Shown here piece by piece: positions 28,458 to 37,759 of a DNA stretch of 64,000 nucleotides; the stretch's first letter is position 1; each line of letters opens with the position of its first letter. The notes under the pieces were generated by a model. That model ran no database searches. It was not told the origin of the DNA and saw only the letters and a program-made list of their open reading frames with translations. The stretch is from positions 7,218,001 through 7,282,000 of the forward strand of contig NZ_CP064686.1 in assembly GCF_023100905.1 (NCBI RefSeq), given 5' to 3'. The position numbers and the translations under genes are program-made. Source of the DNA: Bradyrhizobium sp. 4 (GTDB taxonomy: Bacteria > Pseudomonadota > Alphaproteobacteria > Rhizobiales > Xanthobacteraceae).

Positions 28458-28724
28458 ATGAAAGCTTCGGTTTTTGCGCTGGGGGGCTTGATGATTCTGT
28501 CGATCACATCAGCGAACGCAGCTCCCAAAGCGATGGCCGCCCCGACCACGGCGGCCAGCTCGGTCGCATGTTCCACCTCGGGTGGCGGCTTTGGGAGCTA
28601 CCCGTCAGGCTGCCGAAACGGAGCAAACTTCAAGACCTACAACGAATGCAAGGAGTCAGGCGTCAAGCGCGGCTGGAGACACGAAGATATGGCGTGGTAC
28701 TGCAGCGGTCTGGGACTGCAATAG
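28458..28724 (+). CDS. Small secreted cysteine protein
   Basis: An 88-residue protein with a signal peptide (MKASVFALGGLMILSITSAN ending AA). The mature part has four cysteines and glycine/tyrosine-rich turns (CSTSGGGFGSYPSGCRNG, YNECKESGVKRGWRHED). The function is unknown. ATG at 28458 follows AGGAGAAGG. It stands divergent from the small stress operon. Confidence 0.75.
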   Translation: MKASVFALGGLMILSITSANAAPKAMAAPTTAASSVACSTSGGGFGSYPSGCRNGANFKTYNECKESGVKRGWRHEDMAWYCSGLGLQ

Positions 28725-28808
28725 CTTGCAGTTGCGAGGCATGGCGGGACGGCCGAACGGCATTGGCTGTTTACGGCCGCGGACCTACAGCGACGGTGGG
28801 AGCGCCCC

Positions 28809-29270
28809 ATGGAATGCACAATCCGGCCCGCACTCGCGAATGATGCCGATGGGATCAGTGCTATCATCTTGCGAGCGCTGCGGGAAACGAACGCGAAGGA
28901 CTATGCGGACGAGATCATCGAAAGGATCGCGCATAGTTTCAGTCCCGATGCCGTGCGGCGGCTGATCGGACAACGCACCGTGTTTGTCGCCACGATCCGC
29001 AGCCGCGTAGTTGGAACAGCAAGCCTCGACGGAAACGTGGTCCGCACGGTCTTCGTGGCTCCCGATGTTCAGGCCGGGGGCATCGGCAAGCTGCTGATGG
29101 CCGAGATCGAGCGCACGGCGCGCGCACGAAACGTCGCTTCGCTGACCGTCCCTTCTTCCGTCACCGCCGAGACTTTCTACGCGCGGCTCGGGTTCAAGGC
29201 GGTGCACGACAGCTATCATGGTGACGAACGCACGATCATCATGGAGCGCCTGCTAAAGGACCCGATCTAG
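28809..29270 (+). CDS. GNAT-family N-acetyltransferase
   Basis: A 153-residue acetyltransferase. It starts with IRPALANDADGISAIILRAL, has the acetyl-CoA-binding region VFVAPDVQAGGIGKLLM (the Q/R-x-x-G-x-G/A site in the form QAGGIGK) and ends with FYARLGFKAVHDS. The substrate is unknown. It follows the small secreted protein by 84 bases on the same strand, and converges on the TAXI protein gene. Confidence 0.88.
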   Translation: MECTIRPALANDADGISAIILRALRETNAKDYADEIIERIAHSFSPDAVRRLIGQRTVFVATIRSRVVGTASLDGNVVRTVFVAPDVQAGGIGKLLMAEIERTARARNVASLTVPSSVTAETFYARLGFKAVHDSYHGDERTIIMERLLKDPI

Positions 29271-29317
29271 GTTTGGCTGTTCTCCAGGATTCAGCGGCCA
29301 GCGGGCTTATCGTATCG

Positions 29318-30718
29318 CTACCGCCGCGCGGCGAGCACGTTCGAAGGAGCCGTTTGCAACGCTGCGCGCCTCTCGCTGAGGGCATGATCGAACAGTTCGA
29401 GCACCAGGCCAAAGGCTGCCAGCTCCTCCTCCTCGATGGCGCCGTCATCGTAGCAGCCAAGCGTTTCCTCGATGATGGCGTCGACCTCCTGCTGCATAGC
29501 CAGCAGTTCGTGGTCGAACTCCGCGGTGCGCACCCTGGAAACCAGGGCCAGAATTCTGTTGCGATGGCCGGTGTTCTCGTCCCTTTCATCCCGATTGAGA
29601 TATTGACGCAGCCAGGCGCCGGCCGAACCAATGCCGGAGAGAAGCAGGAGCGCAAACCAGAAGTAGTCGCCGTATCTGTCGAGGAAGGTGCGCTCAGTGC
29701 CGTCGATCACGGCCGCCGCTCCCCGGTGTACCGGCAGCTCGGCTTCTTTCTCGGTGTCCGGCTTGGTGATTTGCGCAGCGCCAGGCACTTGCCTGGCAAT
29801 CGCCTGCCGGAGGGCGAATTGCTGGCGGTAAAACGCCGCCACTGTCGTTTCGGACAAGGCATTCCGTGCGACGATCAAATGACTGACACTGACAGTCTCC
29901 ACCTTGTCATCGGGCCAGGCCGGACTCGCATTGAAAATGCTTGGTGGAATTTCCTCCGATTCATAACGCGGATGCTTCAAGGCGATGGCTTCCGATGCGT
30001 CGATCGCGAGAAATTTGGGCTCGCCACGTGTCCGCGCCGTCGCGGCGACCGCGTCGGCGGTTATCTTGCTGTCGAGCGGACCGACCGCCATGTAGGCGTC
30101 AAGGCTCGGGTCGCGCGCCAGCTCCTCAATCTGGCCCGTGCCGAACTGGCTAATCGTGACCTTGTCCGCTGCCACCCCGGCGGCGCTCAGGATGACCCTC
30201 AGCAATGCGGCGTTCGCCGGCGTCCCGCCGATCACTCCCACCTTGCGGCCTTCGAGATCGGCGACCTCCTTGATTTTCGGCGCCGGTTTCCGCTTGGAGC
30301 CCTTGCCCGCAACTCCCGAAGAAGACCACAGCACGACGAAATTCTTGCGCAAGATGACGACTGTTTGCGCGTCCGCCGGCATTTCCAGATCGCCGCGACC
30401 GACCGCGAGGTCGGCCTTGCCGGCACCGAGCAGAGCGAGAGCTTCGGCCGCCCCGGCGGTCACGATCGGAGACAGCTTTACAGTCCTGCTTTCGCTGGCA
30501 AAGGCCTCGGTCATCGCTTCGATCACCTTGTGATCGTTGCTTCCCGGCGGTCCGACGGCAATCCGGAGAGTTATCGGCCGCAGCGCGTAATACAATGTAC
30601 CCGCAGCGGCTCCGAAAACGAGAAATCCGACGGCCAAAATCAGCAGCAGGGTCTTCGTCTGTCTCCGCCCTCGGCGGGCTGCGTCACTGCGTATCATCGG
30701 GGGCTCAGACGAGGACAT
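29318..30718 (-). CDS. TAXI-type solute-binding protein with membrane anchors
   Basis: A 466-residue protein with an N-terminal transmembrane anchor (TKTLLLILAVGFLVFGAAAG), a TAXI/TRAP binding-protein domain (about 50-330: RIAVGPPGSNDHKVIEAM, GKADLAVGRGDLEMP, EGRKVGVIGGTPANAALL), a second membrane segment (YFWFALLLLSGIGSAGAWL) and an acidic cytoplasmic tail of about 100 residues rich in Glu. No TRAP permease (DctQM) gene is adjacent. The layout suits a sensor-like or membrane-tethered receptor more than a free periplasmic carrier. The start at 30718 is the best Met near the anchor; a start at 30697 is possible. Confidence 0.8.
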   Translation of the reverse strand: MSSSEPPMIRSDAARRGRRQTKTLLLILAVGFLVFGAAAGTLYYALRPITLRIAVGPPGSNDHKVIEAMTEAFASESRTVKLSPIVTAGAAEALALLGAGKADLAVGRGDLEMPADAQTVVILRKNFVVLWSSSGVAGKGSKRKPAPKIKEVADLEGRKVGVIGGTPANAALLRVILSAAGVAADKVTISQFGTGQIEELARDPSLDAYMAVGPLDSKITADAVAATARTRGEPKFLAIDASEAIALKHPRYESEEIPPSIFNASPAWPDDKVETVSVSHLIVARNALSETTVAAFYRQQFALRQAIARQVPGAAQITKPDTEKEAELPVHRGAAAVIDGTERTFLDRYGDYFWFALLLLSGIGSAGAWLRQYLNRDERDENTGHRNRILALVSRVRTAEFDHELLAMQQEVDAIIEETLGCYDDGAIEEEELAAFGLVLELFDHALSERRAALQTAPSNVLAARR

Positions 30719-30981
30719 TTGGCGCTGCCGGTTGGAGGTCAAAAATCGCTGCCTGCTTTGGAAGCATACCATGGTCTTCTGGAGGACGATAATGTCCGAG
30801 AAGCGCCGCTGGTTTCTCGGTGGCCGGCGTAAGCTTTCGATCTTGCACCATTCGCTCTGGATTCCGCATTCCACGCCTGGCGATTCCCGGAATGACGGGC
30901 CGCACCACCTTGATCCTCCTCGCCAAATAGATCACCATCGCGCGATTGACCGCTCACGGCAGAATGGGCGAGGAAACGCGA

Positions 30982-32136
30982 ATGAACGCTCCCTCCGGCG
31001 TCGATCTCGGCGAACGCGCCCGCGCCATCGCGCCGCTCATTGCCAGCGAGGCTGACGAGATCGAGCGGACGCGGCGGCTGACGCCGGCCGTCGTCTCTGC
31101 GCTGATCGAGAACGGGCTCTATCACGCGCTGCTGCCGCAAAGTCTTGGCGGCGGCGAAGCGCCGCCGGAAGCCTTCATGCAGATGCTGGAGGAGATCGCG
31201 AAAGCGGATGCCTCCACCGCCTGGTGCCTTGGTCAATGCGCGGTCTGCGCGATGATCGCGGCCTCGCTCGACCACGACACCGCGCAGGAGATCTTCAACA
31301 CGGCGCCGGGCATCCTCGCCTGGGGCGCAATCGCGCACGAGGCGCGCATCGTCGAGGGCGGTTATCGCGTCACGGCGCGCTGGGATTTTGCCTCGGGCTC
31401 GCGGCAGGCGAGCTGGCTCGGGGCGCATGTCCGCATCGTCGGCGCCGACGGCACGCCGCGCAAGAATGCCGACGGCTCGGCGGAGGTGCGCACCATCCTG
31501 TTTCCGGTCGCGAGCGCCGTGCTGCACGACGTCTGGCAGGCGATCGGGCTCGCCGGCACCGGCACCGATTCCTACGAGGTCGCCGACCTCTTCATCCCCG
31601 AGCGCTTCACCGCGTTTCGTGACGTCCCGTCCGCGCTACGCGAGCAGGGGCCGCTCTACAGGATCGGCACCGGCTCGACCTTCAGCCTCGGCTTTGCCGC
31701 GGTGTCGCTCGGCGTGGCGCGCGCCACGCTCGATGCCGCGATCGCGCTGGCGCGCGGCAAGCATCAGTCGCTGGCGGCCAGCGCCATGCACGACAACCAT
31801 GCGGTCCAGGGCCTGATCGGCCGCACCGAGGGCGACCTGCGGGCCGCACGCGCCTATCTCTATGCGACGGCAAGCGCGATGTGGCGCGATCTCTGCACGA
31901 CCGGCGAATTCAGCGCGGCGCATCGGAGCTCGGTTCGCCTCGCCGCGACCTGGACCATTCACCAGTCGGCCAGGGTGGTCGACAGCGCCTATCACATGGC
32001 CGGCGCCACGGCCGTATTCCGCAGCAATCCGTTCGAACGCCGATTCCGCGACATGCACGCCATCGCCCAGCAGATCCAGGCGCGCGATACGCATTACGAA
32101 GACGTCGGTAAGATGATCCTTTCCGGAGACCGCTGA
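30982..32136 (+). CDS. Acyl-CoA dehydrogenase-fold flavoprotein (HsaA/DszC-like)
   Basis: A 384-residue protein with an N-terminal helical domain, a middle beta domain (RWDFASGSRQASWLGAHV) and a C-terminal four-helix domain of the Acyl-CoA_dh_2 type (RAARAYLYATASAMWRDLC, HMAGATAVFRSNPFERRFRD). The missing clear acyl-CoA base and the HsaA/DszC-like pattern favour a two-component flavin monooxygenase over a true dehydrogenase (inference). ATG at 30982 follows GAGGAAA. A reductase partner is not adjacent. Confidence 0.8.
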   Translation: MNAPSGVDLGERARAIAPLIASEADEIERTRRLTPAVVSALIENGLYHALLPQSLGGGEAPPEAFMQMLEEIAKADASTAWCLGQCAVCAMIAASLDHDTAQEIFNTAPGILAWGAIAHEARIVEGGYRVTARWDFASGSRQASWLGAHVRIVGADGTPRKNADGSAEVRTILFPVASAVLHDVWQAIGLAGTGTDSYEVADLFIPERFTAFRDVPSALREQGPLYRIGTGSTFSLGFAAVSLGVARATLDAAIALARGKHQSLAASAMHDNHAVQGLIGRTEGDLRAARAYLYATASAMWRDLCTTGEFSAAHRSSVRLAATWTIHQSARVVDSAYHMAGATAVFRSNPFERRFRDMHAIAQQIQARDTHYEDVGKMILSGDR

Positions 32137-32343
32137 CGTGGACCCGTTGCGACAGTGCACCCACGCTGACCCATATTAAGTTCGCCATCCGGCGTCTTCG
32201 CCGCTGAACCTTTGCAGATCTTGCCGGACCAATTTCTATAGCTACAAAAACAACAGCTTTTCCGCTGTGACCGCGCCGACCATTTGGAAGTGATAATTCT
32301 GAATTATTTCTAGCGCGCTGCCTTTGCGCAAGAGAGGTCCGTT

Positions 32344-33087
32344 ATGGGCCGAACAGCTGGCAGGAAAGTCAGTCGCCATGCCATTCAGGGGCGTTCGCCG
32401 GGATGGCACCAAGGTGGCATTCTCGTTGTGGCCATCCTCTGCGTCGCATGCACTGTCCTGTTCGCGAGCGAAGCCCTGGCGCAATGCTCGGCACGAGACG
32501 TCCTGCGGAATCACCTGAAGCTCAAGCAAGCGCGCTCTGACGGGCCGCAAATCCCAATCAGATCCGCCGTCGATGTCCCGGCGTGGAAGACGATCAGGAT
32601 CGGGACGTTTGCAAACTTCTTCGCCCTCAGTAACGCGTTGGATGCGGCAGGCTGCGGCATCGGAAACTCGGCCGGCGAAATTCTCGCGCGACCGACGTTT
32701 ACCGTCAGCGCCACGACAACAAGCGTGGAGCTTTTCGCGGTGTCGGCGGCCGAATTGGGCTTTCGAACCGACACTGCGTTGCTGGCGGACATCTATGCGC
32801 GCGCCAAACAGCTGGGCTTCGGCCTTGCGGCTGCAGAAGTCGGACCACAACTGAGGCTTCAATATTTCGACCAGCCCATCGGCGAATTTCTCATCATCGG
32901 AATGGAGCCAATCAGGACCTGGCAGGGCGCCCCCATTATCTTGAATGTAGCCAATGGCGGAGCGGGACTCATTCTCATCGGCCAGGATGGCAGCGCCGAT
33001 GCTCAGATCCCCGCGGCATCCCGCTTCGTATTCGTGCGGTCCCATGAAACCGCTCCGGCCGAGGCCGTAACACTTGTCGGCCACTGA
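32344..33087 (+). CDS. Exported protein of unknown function
   Basis: A 247-residue protein. A long positively charged N-terminal segment precedes a hydrophobic signal (GGILVVAILCVACTVLFASE ending ALA). The mature part begins QCSARDVLRNHLKL, with a cysteine pair (Cys in QCSA and AAGCGIGN), and a mixed alpha/beta content. I recognise no family. It is convergent with the EAL gene downstream; nothing in the context indicates a role. Confidence 0.72.
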   Translation: MGRTAGRKVSRHAIQGRSPGWHQGGILVVAILCVACTVLFASEALAQCSARDVLRNHLKLKQARSDGPQIPIRSAVDVPAWKTIRIGTFANFFALSNALDAAGCGIGNSAGEILARPTFTVSATTTSVELFAVSAAELGFRTDTALLADIYARAKQLGFGLAAAEVGPQLRLQYFDQPIGEFLIIGMEPIRTWQGAPIILNVANGGAGLILIGQDGSADAQIPAASRFVFVRSHETAPAEAVTLVGH

Positions 33088-33132
33088 ATTTCAACTGTGC
33101 CCAACTCAGGACGCAAGCCGGCATCCCGCAGC

Positions 33133-35415
33133 CTAGGCCACCATTGCGGCGTCCTCCTCGGCACCATCGATGCCCCGTTGCGCGGCGAGCAGACTGATAA
33201 TCTCGATATTCGGCCGGGCCTTGCTGAACAGAAAGCCCTGGCCTTCGTCGCAGCCCTCAGTGCGCAGACAGCTCAACTCGGCCTCGGTCTCGACGCCTTC
33301 GGCGGTGATGGTGACGCCGAGGCCTTTGCCGAGGCTGACGATGGAGCGGATGATCGCCTGGGCCTCGCGGTTGGCGCCGAGATCGCGCACGAAGGATTGG
33401 TCGATCTTGATCTTGTCGAACGGGAAGCTGCGCAGATAGCTCAGGCTGGAATAGCCGGTGCCGAAATCGTCCATCGAGATGCGCACGCCGAGCGCGCGCA
33501 GCGCGTGCAATGTCGCCAGCACCTGGGCGCTTTTCTCCAGCAGCAGCGTCTCCGTGATCTCGAGCTCGAGCCGCCGCGGCGGCAGGCCGGAATGCTTCAG
33601 CGCATCCGTGACCACCGAAAGCAGATTGCCGCTGCGGAACTGGAGCGGCGACAGGTTGACGGCGACGCGGACGTCGTCCGGCCAGGTCGCGGCATCGTGA
33701 CAGGCCCGGCGCAGCATCAGGCCGCCGAGCGGATTGATCAGCCCGGTTTCTTCCGCGACCGGAATGAACTCGGCCGGCGAGACCATGCCGCGCTCGGCAT
33801 GCGGCCAGCGCACCAGCGCCTCGAAGCCGGTGATGCGGCCGCTCTGGAGGTCGATCAGCGGCTGGTAGTACGGCCGCAGCACGTCGTTCTGGATGGCATC
33901 GCGCAGCTCGACCTCGATCTTGCGGCGGGTCTGCGCTTTCGCATCGAGCGCCGCCTCGAAGAACGCGAACGAGCCGCGCGCATCCAGCTTGGCGCGCGAC
34001 AGCGCCATGTCGGCGCTCTTGAGCAGCTTTTCGGAATCGTCGCCGTCGCCCGGCGCCATCGCGATGCCGATGGAGGCGCCGATCACCACGGAATGGCCGT
34101 CGAGCAGATAGGGATCGGCGATGGCTTCCAGCAGGCGCTTGGCCAGCAGCACCGCATCCTCGGGACGCGTCAGGCCGCTCTGCACGATTGCGAACTCGTC
34201 CGAGTTCAGCCGCGCCAGCGCGTCCTCCTCGCGCAAGGTCGAACGCAGCCGCTTGCCGACACCGCGCAGCAGCTTGTCGCCGATCGCGTGTCCCAGCGTG
34301 TCGTTGACCGCCTTGAAATTGTCGAGCCCCAGCATCAGCAGCGCGACCTTGTCGGTGCTGCGCCTCGTATGCAGCAGCATCTCGTCGATCTGCTGGCGCA
34401 GCAGATTGCGGTTTGGCAGACCGGTCAGCCCGTCATGCTGGGCCATGAAGGCGAGCCGTGCCTCGGCGCGCTTGCGCTCGGTGATGTCCATCAGCGCGAG
34501 CAGCACCGCGGGCCGCTCGGCATAGGTCAGTTCGCGCGAATAGATCGCAAGGTCGATCAGGGCGCCGTCGGCCTTGACGTGCTTCCAGGTGCGTCCGGCC
34601 TGCTCCTCGCCGGCCGAATCGGTGGTCCAGGGCGGCTCGCTGTCGAAGGCCTGAAGGGAACGGATCGTCAGCAGCTCGAACTCGGCGCGGCTGTAGCCGT
34701 AATGGGCGACCGCGGCATCGTTGACGCCGAGGATGCGCTCGTCGTCGAGTGCGCAAACGATCATGGGGACGGGATTGCCGTCGAACAGCAGGCGGAACGA
34801 GGCCTCGCGCTGCTTCAACTCGGTGATGTCCACGCGCAGGCCGACGACGCCGCCGTCGTCGGTCAACCGCTCGTCGATCAGGATGACGCGGCCGTCCGCC
34901 AGCTTCTGCTCGTGGCGCGCGCCGGGCTGATAGAGCTTTTGCAGCCGCTCGGCGATCCATTCTTCCTCATGGCCGGCAGCCTCTGGATAGTCGCCGCGGG
35001 TGACGCCGATGCGCAGCGTGTCCTCGAGGCGCGCGCCTTCCTCGAACAGATCGGCGGTCTTGCTGTAGATTTCCGCGTATTGCTTGTTCCAGAGGACATA
35101 GCGGCCCTCGGCATCGAGAAACACGATGCCTTGCGGCAGGATCTCGATGGCCTGGCGCAGGCGCTCATGGGATTTGCGCGCTTCCGCGATCGCGGCCTCG
35201 GCGCGGCCGCGCAGACCTTCGTCGCGTTCGGACGGAGGATGAGGGGCGCGCGCAAAGCGCGGCTTGCGCGGGTGCAGGCCGGACCTGCCAAGCACGCTTC
35301 CCTTTCGCTTTTTTGGCTTTCGAAAACCCAAACTCAACTTCACTCGTCCCAGTCGCGCCCAGCGACCGCAACTCTTGGGGCAAGTGTCTGAAAGAAAGGT
35401 AATCTTGGGTGGCAT
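33133..35415 (-). CDS. PAS-PAS-GGDEF-EAL cyclic-di-GMP protein, GGDEF degenerate
   Basis: About 760 residues with two PAS domains (about 85-205 and 210-330), a GGDEF-fold domain (about 335-500) and an EAL domain (about 505-750). The GGDEF motif reads ARLNSDEF in place of ARLGGDEF, so cyclase activity is doubtful. The EAL site is intact (GFEALVRW, MDDFGTGYSSLSYL, KIKIDQSFV, ITAEGVETE), so c-di-GMP phosphodiesterase activity is expected. No transmembrane segment is obvious: a cytosolic PAS-sensing protein. Start uncertain: ATG 35415 or GTG 35430. Confidence 0.92.
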   Translation of the reverse strand: MPPKITFLSDTCPKSCGRWARLGRVKLSLGFRKPKKRKGSVLGRSGLHPRKPRFARAPHPPSERDEGLRGRAEAAIAEARKSHERLRQAIEILPQGIVFLDAEGRYVLWNKQYAEIYSKTADLFEEGARLEDTLRIGVTRGDYPEAAGHEEEWIAERLQKLYQPGARHEQKLADGRVILIDERLTDDGGVVGLRVDITELKQREASFRLLFDGNPVPMIVCALDDERILGVNDAAVAHYGYSRAEFELLTIRSLQAFDSEPPWTTDSAGEEQAGRTWKHVKADGALIDLAIYSRELTYAERPAVLLALMDITERKRAEARLAFMAQHDGLTGLPNRNLLRQQIDEMLLHTRRSTDKVALLMLGLDNFKAVNDTLGHAIGDKLLRGVGKRLRSTLREEDALARLNSDEFAIVQSGLTRPEDAVLLAKRLLEAIADPYLLDGHSVVIGASIGIAMAPGDGDDSEKLLKSADMALSRAKLDARGSFAFFEAALDAKAQTRRKIEVELRDAIQNDVLRPYYQPLIDLQSGRITGFEALVRWPHAERGMVSPAEFIPVAEETGLINPLGGLMLRRACHDAATWPDDVRVAVNLSPLQFRSGNLLSVVTDALKHSGLPPRRLELEITETLLLEKSAQVLATLHALRALGVRISMDDFGTGYSSLSYLRSFPFDKIKIDQSFVRDLGANREAQAIIRSIVSLGKGLGVTITAEGVETEAELSCLRTEGCDEGQGFLFSKARPNIEIISLLAAQRGIDGAEEDAAMVA

Positions 35416-35764
35416 GGCGAGGGGACGCACGGTCTGGCAGTCTCGACAAAACAGCCCTCATTGCCCGTTTGCAAGGCGCGACAGTGCCGATGGGCGCTCC
35501 AGGCGCATCGCATTGTCGTCATCGGAGAACGAGATGGCGCAAAATTGCGCGCTGCCTTGAATCATTTCCGGGATCGCGCGCGCTTGCATGCAGAAGGGGG
35601 TGAGTACGCGTCCCGCGCACGAATTTTGGTCAATGCATGAGAGGGTTATCGCATTGTTAAAAATCGGCCGGCCGACGCACCGGGAACTACGACTTCGAGA
35701 CGATATTTCAGCGGAGGGACTGTTTCTTAACCCTGACGCGGTGTTGGGCTATAAGAATGTCAAC
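35416..35764. other. Intergenic region between divergent EAL and mepA genes
   Basis: About 350 bases. It holds a small palindrome GCGCAAAATTGCGC near 35538 and an A/T-richer stretch near 35655-35765 before mepA, likely its promoter area, but no element is close enough to consensus to name. The mepA frame is open upstream for 59 codons without family similarity. Confidence 0.5.
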
Positions 35765-36709
35765 ATGAGTCCCCGCCGCTTCGCCCCTCTCCTGCTCGTC
35801 ATGACGCTCCTGGCCGCCGGCGACGCGCTGGCCCAGGACAAGGGCAGCGTCAACCCAAAGCCGCTGCCGCCGCTCGCCAATCCGAACGATCCCAGTATTG
35901 GCGCCAAGGAACTGTTCGCGCGCAAGCTGCTGCCGTCGAAGGGACCGGCGCACGTCATCGGCTCCTATGTGAAGGGCTGCATCGGCGGCGCCGAGCAGAT
36001 GCCGCTCAACGGCGACAATTGGCAGGTGATGCGGTTGTCGCGCAACCGCAGCTATGGTCACCCCGCGATGATCGCGCTGATCAAGCGGCTTGCCGCCAGG
36101 GCGCACAAGGACGCGGGATGGCCGGGCATCCTGGTCGGCGACATCGCCCAGCCGCGCGGCGGGCCGGCGCTGTCCGGCCATGCCAGCCACCAGATCGGCC
36201 TCGATGCCGACATTTGGCTGACGCCGATGCCGGACCATCGGCTCTCGCGCGAGGAGCGCGAGGACATGTCGGCGGTGATGATGGTCCGCCCGGACCGGCT
36301 CGACATCGATCCGAAGGTGTTCACGCCGGGCCATGTGCTGGTGCTGCGCGACGCGGCGCAGGAGCCGGCGGTGCAGCGCATCTTCGTCAATGCCGCGATC
36401 AAGAAGGCGCTGTGCCGCGAGGCCAAGGGTGACCGTTCCTGGCTGTCGAAGATCCGGCCGTGGTGGGGCCACGACTATCATTTCCACATCCGGATGCACT
36501 GCCCGGCGGGCGCGAGCGACTGCGAGGGCCAGCCGTCGCAATCCGAGGACGAAGGCTGCAAGCCCTCCGATCTCGCCTATTGGTTCAGCGACGGCGTGCT
36601 GCACCCCAAACCGCCGGCGGAGCCGCCGAAGCCGAAACCGCCGATGACGCTGGCGCAGATGCCGGCGGCGTGCAAGGCCGTGCTGCACGCGGGCGACGCG
36701 AAACGGTAA
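35765..36709 (+). CDS. mepA: Penicillin-insensitive murein endopeptidase
   Basis: A 314-residue periplasmic M74-family peptidase that cleaves D-Ala-mDAP cross-links in peptidoglycan. A signal peptide (APLLLVMTLLAAGDALAQ) precedes the catalytic domain. The zinc ligands are in GHASHQIGLDADIW and WWGHDYHFHIR, with disulfide cysteines at GCIGG, LCREAKG and MHCPAG. The C-terminal tail is Pro/Lys-rich (PPAEPPKPKPPM). ATG at 35765 is chosen since it places the signal peptide correctly. Confidence 0.94.
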   Translation: MSPRRFAPLLLVMTLLAAGDALAQDKGSVNPKPLPPLANPNDPSIGAKELFARKLLPSKGPAHVIGSYVKGCIGGAEQMPLNGDNWQVMRLSRNRSYGHPAMIALIKRLAARAHKDAGWPGILVGDIAQPRGGPALSGHASHQIGLDADIWLTPMPDHRLSREEREDMSAVMMVRPDRLDIDPKVFTPGHVLVLRDAAQEPAVQRIFVNAAIKKALCREAKGDRSWLSKIRPWWGHDYHFHIRMHCPAGASDCEGQPSQSEDEGCKPSDLAYWFSDGVLHPKPPAEPPKPKPPMTLAQMPAACKAVLHAGDAKR

Positions 36710-36720
36710 AGCCTCCGCGA

Positions 36721-36762
36721 TCATCCCGGCCTAGTGCGCAATTGCGCACTAGGCCGGGATGA
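36721..36762. repeat. Perfect 42-bp palindrome
   Basis: A perfect palindrome with no loop, TCATCCCGGCCTAGTGCGCA joined at an AATT core to its inverse. It shares the GTGCGCAATTGCGCAC core and CCGGCC arms with the copy at 2598-2645. It lies 11 bases downstream of mepA and could be a hairpin in RNA, but without a U-tract. Confidence 0.95.
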
Positions 36763-36965
36763 CGAATTCCCGGTTGGCGCCATGCGAACCGTCGCCTTTG
36801 ACCTGTTCGGCCACCCTGTTATGATGACCCAGCGATCGCTTGCCGGACCGTAAGTCCGTCGGGCTTGCCGGAACAGCGCTTCCGCCGGTCGCAAGCCTAA
36901 TTCAACCAACGCCGTCTTGCGCGCGCCGCCTTGCGTGCCCTGAACGCGCGCATGGAGCGCTTCCG

Positions 36966-37748
36966 ATGTCCCGCCTTTCCGTGCTGCTTTCGGCTATGTT
37001 CCTTCTGGCCGCGAGCCTTTCGCCTGCTGGAGCCGAAGACAAGACCATCACCGTGTTCGCGGCAGCCTCGATGAAGAACGCGCTCGACGAGGTCGACGCG
37101 GCCTACACCGCCAGGACCGGCGTCAAGTTCAGCGTCAGCTATGCCGCAAGCTCAGTGCTCGCCAGGCAGATCGAGCAGGGCGCGCCGGCCGATGTGTTCG
37201 TCTCCGCCGACACCGACTGGATGGACTACGCGATCTCCAAGAAGACCATAAACGAGCCGACCCGGGTCAATCTGCTCGGCAACAGCATCGTGCTGATCGC
37301 GCCGAAGGATTCCAGGCTCGACAACGTGCCCATCGCGCAGGGTTTTGACCTCGCAAAGCTCGCCGGCGACGGCAGGATCGCGACCGGCGACGTCAAGTCC
37401 GTGCCGGTTGGGAGGTATGCCAAGGCGGCGCTGACGAGCCTCGGCGCCTGGCAGGCGGCGGAGCCGAAATTCGCCATGGCCGAGAGCGTGCGTGCCGCGC
37501 TGACGCTGGTCGCGCGTGGCGAGGCCAATCTCGGCATCGTCTATTCCACCGATGCGAAGGTCGAGCCCGGCGTGAAGATCGTCGGCACCTTCCCGGCGGA
37601 TTCGCATCCCGCGATCATCTATCCCGTCGCTGCGACCACGACAGCAAAGGGCGAGACCAGCGACTATCTCGCCTTCCTGCGCTCGACCGCCGCCAAGACC
37701 ATTCTGGAAAAATACGGTTTCAAGTTCCTGATCAGCCCCTCCACTTAA
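36966..37748 (+). CDS. modA: Molybdate-binding protein
   Basis: A 260-residue periplasmic binding protein for molybdate (or tungstate). It has a signal peptide (LLSAMFLLAASLSPAGAED) and the family motifs ITVFAAASMKNALDEV, YAASSVLARQIEQGAPADVF and LVARGEANLGIVYSTDA. ATG at 36966 follows GGAG. First gene of modABC; only 11 bases separate its stop from modB. Confidence 0.94.
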   Translation: MSRLSVLLSAMFLLAASLSPAGAEDKTITVFAAASMKNALDEVDAAYTARTGVKFSVSYAASSVLARQIEQGAPADVFVSADTDWMDYAISKKTINEPTRVNLLGNSIVLIAPKDSRLDNVPIAQGFDLAKLAGDGRIATGDVKSVPVGRYAKAALTSLGAWQAAEPKFAMAESVRAALTLVARGEANLGIVYSTDAKVEPGVKIVGTFPADSHPAIIYPVAATTTAKGETSDYLAFLRSTAAKTILEKYGFKFLISPST

Positions 37749-37759
37749 TTTGCGATTTG

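Noticed and set aside
30865..30905. Possible further palindromic repeat near 30.9 kb
   Set aside because: It has a CGTCATTCCGGGAAT-like half on the minus strand, but a second arm is too weak to support an element.
33097..35391. 764-codon frame antisense to the GGDEF-EAL gene
   Set aside because: No domains; the minus strand has PAS, GGDEF-like and EAL motifs.
36763..36965. Molybdenum riboswitch or ModE box upstream of modA
   Set aside because: I could not find a ModE-like inverted repeat or the moco RNA core.
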